From Arthrobacter sp. MYb214 (GTDB lineage: Bacteria; Actinomycetota; Actinomycetes; Actinomycetales; Micrococcaceae), in the NCBI RefSeq assembly GCF_002979865.1, contig NZ_PCPZ01000008.1:1-64000 (forward strand): 64,000 nucleotides of DNA, given 5' to 3'. This document shows, piece after piece, positions 57,251 to 64,000 of the stretch. Both the position numbers and the translations under genes were made by a program. Each line of letters begins with the position of its first letter. Position 1 is the stretch's first letter. A model generated the notes under the pieces. That model was not told the origin of the DNA, searched no databases, and worked only from the letters and a program-made list of their open reading frames with translations.

Positions 57251-57279
57251 ACTTTCCCAAAGAATTGAGTTGATCAACC

Positions 57280-57765
57280 GTGGCAGGTTCATTATGGACA
57301 GTTCAAGGCGACGCCAAGCCGAATCCTGTTCGTGTAGACGAAGCGGATTTGTCCATTCTCGCCGAGCTGAGCAAGGATGCTCGAATTGCCAATAACGTCC
57401 TGGCTGCAAAAGTCGGCCTGGCGCCGTCCACCTGCTTGGGCCGGGTGAAAGCCCTCTCCAAGGCGGGGGTGATCACCGGCTACCATGCTGCGATCAATGA
57501 GCAACTTCTTGGCGTGGCCGTCAACGCCATGATCTCTATTGTGGTCTCGTCCACAGCCCGAGACCGCTTGCTCTCCTCGGCGCATCAGCTCAAAGAGCTC
57601 GCCGAGGTCAAGGAAGTCTTCGTTCTTGGCGGCTCGCCGGATTTGCTGGTTCGGGTGGCTACCCGAAGCATCGAAGACCTACGGGCATTCGTGGCCGCGC
57701 ACTTGGGCTCCAACCGCGCGTTCTCATCCACCCAGACGGTAATTATCTTCGAGCACCTGGCCTAG
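57280..57765 (+). CDS. Lrp/AsnC family regulator, probable kynurenine sensor (KynR-like)
   Basis: 161 residues. N-terminal helix-turn-helix (LSILAELSKDARIANNVLAA, APSTCLGRVKALSKAGVI) and C-terminal RAM ligand domain (VKEVFVLGGSPDLLVRVATR). Lrp-type KynR controls kyn genes in Pseudomonas, and the divergent position here supports the same role. It starts at GTG 57280; an ATG five codons later is possible. Confidence 0.87.
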   Translation: MAGSLWTVQGDAKPNPVRVDEADLSILAELSKDARIANNVLAAKVGLAPSTCLGRVKALSKAGVITGYHAAINEQLLGVAVNAMISIVVSSTARDRLLSSAHQLKELAEVKEVFVLGGSPDLLVRVATRSIEDLRAFVAAHLGSNRAFSSTQTVIIFEHLA

Positions 57766-57828
57766 CCGAGACAGGCTTTTTGTCATCTAACGGCGTCTCT
57801 CATCTATATCTCATTTATTTCAGCCACA

Positions 57829-58263
57829 ATGAAAAACATGGGAAAGGAAGCTTTGCGCCGCGTCTTTGCGACAATCGCTGTAATCGCAGTCGTATTTCTT
57901 GGCGCGTTCGGAATCAGCCAAGCCTTGGAAGGCCCGGCGGACCGGGACCTCGGTGAAGGGTTCATCTTCGAAGAAGTGACTCCTTCCCCGACAATCGGCA
58001 CACCTAGCACTCCTTCCTCTTCACCTTCTTCCTCGGCGGCTGAATCCCAAAAGCCGTCCTCCAGCCCGAGCACCTCTGCCAAGCCGAAAACCTCGGAAAA
58101 GCCTAAGCCCAGCGCTACCCCGACACCGAAGCCCAAGCCGAAACCTCCAGCACCAGCACCGCCAAAGAAGACCGTTGTCCCGCTGCCTCCTTCGGGCACC
58201 CAGTACGACGACGATGACGACGATGACGACTACGAAGACTATGACGACGACGATGACGACTAG
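57829..58263 (+). CDS. Membrane-anchored Pro/Ser/Lys-rich protein with poly-aspartate tail
   Basis: 144 residues. One N-terminal membrane segment (about 12-33), then an extracellular low-complexity stalk rich in Ser, Pro, Lys and Thr (about 50-120), then a C-terminal 18-residue tail holding 15 Asp, 2 Tyr and 1 Glu. The tail should bind calcium or other cations. The gene overlaps the sensor kinase by 11 bases and is the first of a three-gene unit, so it may be the sensor's partner or target. No family recognised. Confidence 0.72.
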   Translation: MKNMGKEALRRVFATIAVIAVVFLGAFGISQALEGPADRDLGEGFIFEEVTPSPTIGTPSTPSSSPSSSAAESQKPSSSPSTSAKPKTSEKPKPSATPTPKPKPKPPAPAPPKKTVVPLPPSGTQYDDDDDDDDYEDYDDDDDD

Positions 58264-59704
58264 AGCGCCGGAACGCCGGTGGTCCATCCGGGCCCGAGTT
58301 CTGACCGGGATGATGCTCCTGGTTGGCTTGGCCTTGCTGGCAGCGGGTACGGCAAGCTTCGGCGTACAACGCCACGAACTCAATGAGCGCTTGGATGAGT
58401 CATTGACTCGCACCGTCAAGGAATTCGAAGTTCTTACCGAAACCGGTGTTGATCCGCGCACCATGGAACGCTTCAAGCACGCTGAAGACCTGCTCTACAT
58501 AGCAATGCAGCGCACCTTGCCCTCCCCGAAGCAGGGCATGCTCTCCCTGGTCGGTGACGAGGTGCGTTGGACCGCACCGGATATCGTCAACACCCGCCTG
58601 GAAGATGATCCGGAATTCCTCGAATGGGCCAGAAGCATCCAGGACGCCAACCATATCCGTTTGGGAACTGTCGACACGGACATCACGACCTACCGTGCCG
58701 TCGTTGTTCCGGTTAGCCTTCCTGCAGACCACGAGCATGGCGCGTTCGTGCTGGCCTACGACTACTCTGCCGAGGCCATCGCCAACGACCGCAACTTCAT
58801 GATCTATGGTGCCGTCGGCGCCTCGGTCATGCTCGTGGCCGCGCTGGCCGCCTGGCTTGTGGTTGGCCGAATGCTCGACCCGATCCGCCGCCTGCAAACT
58901 ACCGCGCAGCAGATCTCGGAGACCGACGTATCCCAGCGCATTGAAGTTTCCGGAAATGACGAATTCGCCGAATTGACGGTCACCGTCAACGAAATGCTGG
59001 ATCGCCTTGAAGGCGCGCTCAGCTCCCAGCGCCAGCTGCTCGATGATGTCGGGCACGAACTGCGCACGCCGGTGACTATCATCAACGGGCATCTGGAATT
59101 GATGGATCCCAACGATCCGGACGACGTTGCCCAGAGCCGCGATATCGCCATGGACGAGCTCGGGCGCATGTCCTTGCTCATCAATGACCTAGTCACCCTG
59201 GCAAAGTCCAACCGCACGGATTTCCTCCAGGTGGAACCGGCAGAAGTCGGCAAGCTGCTTGACGACATCCTCGACAAAGCCCGTGGCCTGGGTCCGCGCC
59301 AGTGGCGCGTGGACTACCGCACCGAGGCCACCGTGGCTCTCGACCCGGTCCGGACCACCCAGGCCATGCTGCAGCTCTGCGCCAACGCGGTGAAGTTCTC
59401 TGCTGCGGATAGCCGTATCGGCTTGGGCAACGAGATCGTGCGCGATGGGCATGGCAACACCACCTTGCGCTGGTGGGTATCCGATGCGGGCGTGGGCATC
59501 CAGGCTGAAGATCTTGAACGTATTTTCGAGCGCTTTGGACGGGGCCAGAACTCTGTTCGTTCTTCGGGGTCCGGCCTGGGGCTGAACATCGTGCAGGCCA
59601 TAGCGGAGACCCACGGCGGACGCGTGTGGGTGAACTCGGAACATGGCAAGGGTTCGACGTTCTACATTGACATGCCGTTGACGACTGGAAGCAAGGAAGC
59701 ATGA
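58253..59704 (+). CDS. Sensor histidine kinase
   Basis: 483 residues. Two membrane segments (about 15-37 and 183-205) flank an extracellular sensor of ~145 residues; then HAMP (about 206-258), the phospho-accepting H268 in DDVGHELRTP, N-box LCANAVKF and G-boxes DAGVGI and SGLGLNIV. The ATG at 58253 lies in the poly-Asp coding tract of the previous gene; the frame continues upstream through it, so several ATG codons compete (58214, 58223, 58241). No ribosome binding site is seen, so translational coupling is likely. The stop overlaps the response regulator by four bases. Confidence 0.93.
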   Translation: MTTRAPERRWSIRARVLTGMMLLVGLALLAAGTASFGVQRHELNERLDESLTRTVKEFEVLTETGVDPRTMERFKHAEDLLYIAMQRTLPSPKQGMLSLVGDEVRWTAPDIVNTRLEDDPEFLEWARSIQDANHIRLGTVDTDITTYRAVVVPVSLPADHEHGAFVLAYDYSAEAIANDRNFMIYGAVGASVMLVAALAAWLVVGRMLDPIRRLQTTAQQISETDVSQRIEVSGNDEFAELTVTVNEMLDRLEGALSSQRQLLDDVGHELRTPVTIINGHLELMDPNDPDDVAQSRDIAMDELGRMSLLINDLVTLAKSNRTDFLQVEPAEVGKLLDDILDKARGLGPRQWRVDYRTEATVALDPVRTTQAMLQLCANAVKFSAADSRIGLGNEIVRDGHGNTTLRWWVSDAGVGIQAEDLERIFERFGRGQNSVRSSGSGLGLNIVQAIAETHGGRVWVNSEHGKGSTFYIDMPLTTGSKEA

Positions 59705-60369
59705 GCCAGATACTGATCATTGAAGATGAACCGCGAATCAGTTCGTTCGTAGCCAAGGGGCTGCGTGCTGCGGGACTGACCTCATCCATCGCAGAAACCG
59801 GGCATGATGGCTTCACCCAGGCCATTGACGGTGACCATGAGCTGATCATCCTCGACCTCGGCCTGCCGGATGAAGACGGCTTCTCGGTATTGCGGCGTCT
59901 GCGCGCCGCGCAGATCGATACTCCGGTGATCATCCTGACCGCACGCGGCAGCGTGGAAGACACGGTAGCCGGCCTGCAGAACGGTGCCGATGACTACATG
60001 GCCAAGCCATTCCACTTCGATGAGTTGCTAGCGCGGGTGCGCTTGCGCCTGCGCGCCGAGGACAACGCACCCGAGGTTTCCTCACTGGCCCACGAAGACT
60101 TGAACATGGACCTGCTGCGCCGCCGGGTGACGGTCAATGAGCGCGAAGTCGACCTTTCCGCGCGTGAATTCGCGCTGGCCGAAGCCTTCTTGCGCAACCC
60201 CGGCCAGGTGCTGAGCCGCGAGCAGTTGCTTTCCCGGGTCTGGGGCTATGATTTCGATCCAGGGTCCAACGTGGTGGATGTGTATGTCCGCTACCTGCGC
60301 AACAAGCTCGGCTCGGAACGTTTTGAGACGGTACGCGGATTCGGCTACCGACTCGCCTCCGAGCGCTAG
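59701..60369 (+). CDS. Response regulator, OmpR/PhoB family
   Basis: 222 residues. Receiver domain with acidic pocket IIEDE, phospho-acceptor D52 in LDLGLPDEDG, LTARG and the lysine in MAKPFHFDE; C-terminal winged helix (about 125-220) with LSREQLLSRVWGYDFDPGSN and VVDVYVRYLRNKLG. It overlaps the kinase by ATGA and forms a two-component pair with it. Ends convergent with the VTC gene. Confidence 0.95.
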   Translation: MSQILIIEDEPRISSFVAKGLRAAGLTSSIAETGHDGFTQAIDGDHELIILDLGLPDEDGFSVLRRLRAAQIDTPVIILTARGSVEDTVAGLQNGADDYMAKPFHFDELLARVRLRLRAEDNAPEVSSLAHEDLNMDLLRRRVTVNEREVDLSAREFALAEAFLRNPGQVLSREQLLSRVWGYDFDPGSNVVDVYVRYLRNKLGSERFETVRGFGYRLASER

Positions 60370-60387
60370 CCGAATCCTGCACGGAAT

Positions 60388-61206
60388 CTAGCGCAACGTC
60401 GGGTCCGGAACGAAGCTCTGCTGGAGCAAACGGCTCCAGCGATTGGCCGGCAGCTGCGGGTTCAGCAGTGCAATGCCGATGCAATACTTGGACATCGATA
60501 CCTCTCGGATGCCCAGCTCGGCCAAGGCCTGGTCCGACGCGCCCCGGCCATCAGCGGACTTGGTCTCCACGACAACCAGGTCCGGTCCGTCAACCCTCGA
60601 ATCGCCGTTGGCGTATTCCAGTTCAACGTCGCAGGTCAGCCGTTCGCCATCGATGGGGTTCACGAAAGTTGCACGCCGGTAGGCACTGTCCAGCACAGGT
60701 TGCAGTTGGGGCACGTCCTGCCCGTACTCGCTGCGCAGGACCGATTCCAGGAACTCGAGGTTCTCTTCGGTCAGCTCGCCGGCGCTGTCCAGATCCTGCT
60801 CGACGCGATGCTTCACCGTCGAGCCGCGAAGCCCCTTGGTCTTGATCTCGAACATCGACAGCCCGGTGTCAGCATAAGTGCGCGAGCGCACCTTGTATCG
60901 CCGTCGCCGCCCCTGGCGGTGGGCGCGGTACTGGTCGTAGTCCTCGGTATCGAAATACACCGATTCGTAGCGGAAGGTGCGCAGGCCATCGATCTGCATG
61001 ATCTTGAATTGATCGCCCAAGCGCTCGGATAATGCCGTGAACTCCTCTGGGGCCAACAGGAACTTCTTGTCGACTCGGGTCTGCAGCGCCGCTTCGGAGA
61101 TCACGTCTTCGAGACTGATCGGCTCCCGGCCGATGACGGCTTCTTCAAGAGCCGCGCGCGCCTGGGAGGCAACGACGTCCGCGCTCTTGGTTGCAAGCGC
61201 AGTCAT
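60388..61206 (-). CDS. VTC domain polyphosphate polymerase-like protein
   Basis: 272 residues with the VTC domain, the fold that makes polyphosphate from ATP in yeast Vtc4. The basic tunnel is visible: R44, K47, K48 (TRVDKKF), RYESVYFDTED, the HRQGRRRRYKVRSR stretch (about 96-109), FEIKTKG (about 119-125) and KHRVEQ. ETKS near the end gives acidic metal ligands. It starts at 61206 with a TGATG overlap with the DUF4956 gene. Bacterial VTC proteins often pair with DUF4956 proteins; polyphosphate synthesis has not been shown for most. Confidence 0.85.
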   Translation of the reverse strand: MTALATKSADVVASQARAALEEAVIGREPISLEDVISEAALQTRVDKKFLLAPEEFTALSERLGDQFKIMQIDGLRTFRYESVYFDTEDYDQYRAHRQGRRRRYKVRSRTYADTGLSMFEIKTKGLRGSTVKHRVEQDLDSAGELTEENLEFLESVLRSEYGQDVPQLQPVLDSAYRRATFVNPIDGERLTCDVELEYANGDSRVDGPDLVVVETKSADGRGASDQALAELGIREVSMSKYCIGIALLNPQLPANRWSRLLQQSFVPDPTLR

Positions 61207-61874
61207 CAGGACCACGTCTCCTGCTTGGCTCCGTTCTGCGCTGCCGGTGCGGACTGGCTGTTCGCCAATTCATAAGTGCCGGAGAAGCTCTCGGATGCGC
61301 TGGACTTGGCATTGGACTTGCTGCCGGCAGCGTTGGTACGGAAGCGGACATCAACGATGGTCAGATCGCGAACCATGTCCAGCTCGACAACTACGGTTCG
61401 CAGCACCTTGGCATCCAGCAGTTCTTCCAATGCAGCCTGCAGATCCGCCTTCTTCGGGTAGGCACGTTCCAGGGTCACGGTCTGGCGCTCGGTGCGCGGA
61501 GCGAAGCTCGGGTGGTCAGCAAGGAACATCACCAGAACCAGGGCCGCGGTGGCCGCTGGAGCCAGCCATGCCGGGTCCGGGTGCAGGCCGTTGACCAAAC
61601 CAATGGCCAGCGAAATGAAGTAGTAGGCGACTTCTTCCTGGGTCAGCGTGTCTGAGCGAAGGCGAATGATTGAGAGGATGCCGAAGAGCCCCAGCCCCAG
61701 CCCCATGCCTGCGCCGCTGCCTGAAAGCAGCAAGGTGACCGCGAAGATTCCCATGCTCAAGGCGATATATGCGAGCACGAGGTCGCGGCGGAAGTGGCGG
61801 CGGAAGTATACGAAGTACACCAGAACCGTAATGCCGATGACGTTTGAGGCTAGTCCCGTCCAGAATGACAACAT
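61206..61874 (-). CDS. DUF4956 domain membrane protein
   Basis: 222 residues with four to five membrane segments (about residues 8-25, 35-52, 58-78, 90-105 and 110-125) and a cytoplasmic C-terminal domain of ~95 residues ending in a Ser/Ala-rich tail. The conserved GLGLGLFGILSIIRLRSDTL and QEEVAYYFISLAIGL between helices is the DUF4956 hallmark. AAAGGG precedes the ATG at 61874. It is coupled to the VTC gene and may place the polymerase at the membrane. Confidence 0.85.
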   Translation of the reverse strand: MLSFWTGLASNVIGITVLVYFVYFRRHFRRDLVLAYIALSMGIFAVTLLLSGSGAGMGLGLGLFGILSIIRLRSDTLTQEEVAYYFISLAIGLVNGLHPDPAWLAPAATAALVLVMFLADHPSFAPRTERQTVTLERAYPKKADLQAALEELLDAKVLRTVVVELDMVRDLTIVDVRFRTNAAGSKSNAKSSASESFSGTYELANSQSAPAAQNGAKQETWS

Positions 61875-62098
61875 TGCTATCCCTTTCAAAAGTTTGAAGT
61901 GATGATCCCTTCTTTATGAACTTTAGGTGAACTAAATGAGTCCAAAAGTAGAACAACATGAGAACGCCCTCATGTTACTGAATAGGTCTTGACTTGCATG
62001 TTTGCCTTCTGCTGACGGAGAGTGTGCCGTCTGGCTGGTTTTACTCAGCTTCCGCGCACCCGAGTTCTCTTACTTCTTGAGCATGCCCTCGAAGCGTT

Positions 62099-62149
62099 AA
62101 ACAGCTAACGGCGGCTATTCTCTTTGCGAGAATAGCCGCCGTTAGCTGT
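62099..62149. terminator. Terminator with a perfect 23-bp stem
   Basis: Arm 62099-62121 is exactly complementary to 62127-62149 with loop TTTGC. It ends the leftward fba-DUF3151 transcript, just past the DUF3151 stop. Confidence 0.9.
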
Positions 62150-62160
62150 TGGAGTATCGC

Positions 62161-62577
62161 TTACTTGCCAGCTTCGATTTCAGCCTTGGCCGTCGAATCC
62201 GAATCGTTCAGGAACTTGCCGATGCGGTCGACTTCTTCAGTCTCGCCGATGGCTGCGGCCGCACGGCCCAGCGCATAGAGCGAGCGAAGGAAGCCTCGGT
62301 TTGGCTCATGGCGCCAAGGCACAGGGCCCTGTCCGCGCCAGCCGGCTTTGCGCAGCGAGTCCAAGCCTCGGTGGTAGCCAACTCGTGCGAACGCGTACGA
62401 CTCCACGATGCGGCCCTCACTGTGCGCTTCGTTGGCAAGCAGCGCCCAAACCAGTGACGAGGCAGGGAACTTTGCCGCCAAGTCCGTGGCTTCATCACCG
62501 GCTTCATAGCGTGCCAGCACTTCGGTTTCTTCCGGAAGCAGGGTTTCCGGGATACCCAGCAGGTTTTCTCCGACCAT
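62161..62577 (-). CDS. DUF3151 family protein
   Basis: 138 residues. The FPASSLVWALLANEA, GYHRGLDSLRKAGWRGQGPV and PWRHEPNRGFLRSLYALGRA segments are characteristic of this actinobacterial family, whose function is unknown. It starts three bases after the fba stop, so it is cotranslated with aldolase; a role close to central sugar metabolism is suggested by context only. Confidence 0.88.
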   Translation of the reverse strand: MVGENLLGIPETLLPEETEVLARYEAGDEATDLAAKFPASSLVWALLANEAHSEGRIVESYAFARVGYHRGLDSLRKAGWRGQGPVPWRHEPNRGFLRSLYALGRAAAAIGETEEVDRIGKFLNDSDSTAKAEIEAGK

Positions 62578-62579
62578 GG

Positions 62580-63602
<1,023 letters not shown>

Positions 63603-63740
63603 GCTTCACTCCTGGTGATTAGCGAGGTTACGCGTCTCCATTGACGGCGGTTCGCCATCCATCCTATCGGCTATGTCACTAACTAAGCCCTAAATCTCGT
63701 ATCGTGACACGGGGAATTCCGCGGTTTACCGCAAAGCAAA

Positions 63741-63781
63741 CGGCCAACCCAGATGAGAGCTTGTCTCATTATGGTTGGCCG
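63741..63781. terminator. Terminator of the gene at the right edge
   Basis: CGGCCAACC (63741-63749) pairs with GGTTGGCCG (63773-63781), with an inner ATGAGA/TCTCAT helix. It lies just past the stop of the leftward partial gene. Confidence 0.75.
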
Positions 63782-63798
63782 CTGGCTTTTTACGTTCT

Positions 63799-64000
63799 CT
63801 ATTCGGTTGTTGCGCTTACAGAGGTGCTTCCCGACGGAGCTAGCTGTGTCTTGGTCGTGGTGCTGGGCACTGATGCAGAGCTCTTGGAAGCCGCCGGAGT
63901 TTCAGTTCCGGTCGAGGCCGACTTCGACGAATCCGTCTTTGGTGCAGAAGCTGAGCCGGTTGGAGTATCCGTAACGGCTTCTTCTTCTGGCTTCGTTGGC
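63799..64000 (-). CDS. C-terminal end of a protein with Ser/Thr/Ala/Pro-rich tail (partial)
   Basis: Minus-strand frame open from the window edge to a TAG at 63801-63799, encoding about 67 residues: PTKPEEEAVTDTPTGSASAP, KTDSSKSASTGTETPAASKS, SASVPSTTTKTQLAPSGSTS. Such low-complexity tails are common on exported or regulatory actinobacterial proteins. The start and any domain lie outside the window. Confidence 0.65.
   Translation of the reverse strand, partial: PTKPEEEAVTDTPTGSASAPKTDSSKSASTGTETPAASKSSASVPSTTTKTQLAPSGSTSVSATTE

Overview
The window is about 64 kb of chromosome from a high-GC Gram-positive bacterium. Protein types and gene content (FurA-KatG pair, actinobacterial xylose isomerase, DUF3151 beside class II aldolase, O-acetylhomoserine-dependent methionine synthesis, actinobacterial S-box leaders) point to Actinobacteria. 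The Micrococcaceae (Arthrobacter/Glutamicibacter group) is my best guess; no rRNA or tRNA gene is present to confirm it.

Layout. 1-5.3 kb: two divergent SAM riboswitches; the rightward one leads a sulfonate-type ABC transporter (ATPase, lipoprotein, permease) followed by acetyl-CoA synthetase. 5.3-10.6 kb: a BCCT betaine/choline-type transporter, then furA and katG behind a Fur-type palindrome. 10.6-14.7 kb: an ECF sigma factor coupled to a DNA alkyltransferase, a histidine phosphatase, and a SAM-riboswitch operon of metY plus a CoA-binding protein. 14.7-19.5 kb: an accessory patch with small genes of unknown function, an ORF-free hairpin-rich stretch, remnants of IS21- and IS3-family elements, a lipoprotein and an amidase gene cut by the IS3 remnant, and a GNAT acetyltransferase. 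19.6-25.9 kb: an iron-siderophore uptake locus (AraC regulator, DtxR/IdeR-type box, ATPase, binding protein, fused double permease, and a GNAT/C39-peptidase-like fusion). 25.9-27.0 kb: gene-poor, decayed DNA.

27.0-32.8 kb: a complete fructose PTS operon (fruR-fruK-fruA-ptsI-ptsH) that includes the general PTS proteins and is tightly coupled by ATGA overlaps. 32.9-39.1 kb: an MFS transporter behind a large palindrome, a polysaccharide deacetylase lipoprotein, an SRPBCC protein, an acidic protein, and an AAA+ ATPase paired with a TPR membrane protein. 39.2-46.2 kb: a ThDP-dependent enzyme divergent from a sodium:solute symporter, a Nudix-LOG fusion, purA and a Pr6Pr-type membrane protein. 46.3-53.3 kb: a MerR regulator, then xylR divergent from xylA-xylB and an alditol (xylitol) oxidase, then a TetR regulator and a small pseudogene. 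53.6-57.8 kb: thymidine kinase and a kynurenine locus (permease, kynU, divergent Lrp-type regulator). 57.8-64 kb: an Asp-tailed membrane-anchored protein overlapping a two-component system, convergent with a DUF4956-VTC pair, then DUF3151, class II fructose-bisphosphate aldolase and the C-terminal end of one more gene.

Shared logic. Two SAM-responsive units flank the left 15 kb. MetY releases acetate and the other SAM-controlled operon encodes acetyl-CoA synthetase, so acetate reuse may be coregulated with sulfur assimilation. The xyl operon appears able to admit xylitol by oxidising it to xylose. The most novel-looking items are the Asp-tail/two-component/VTC cluster, the GNAT-C39 fusion in an iron locus, the AAA+/TPR membrane pair, the Nudix-LOG gene that reads through its own terminator, and the hairpin-rich ORF-free stretch near 16 kb.
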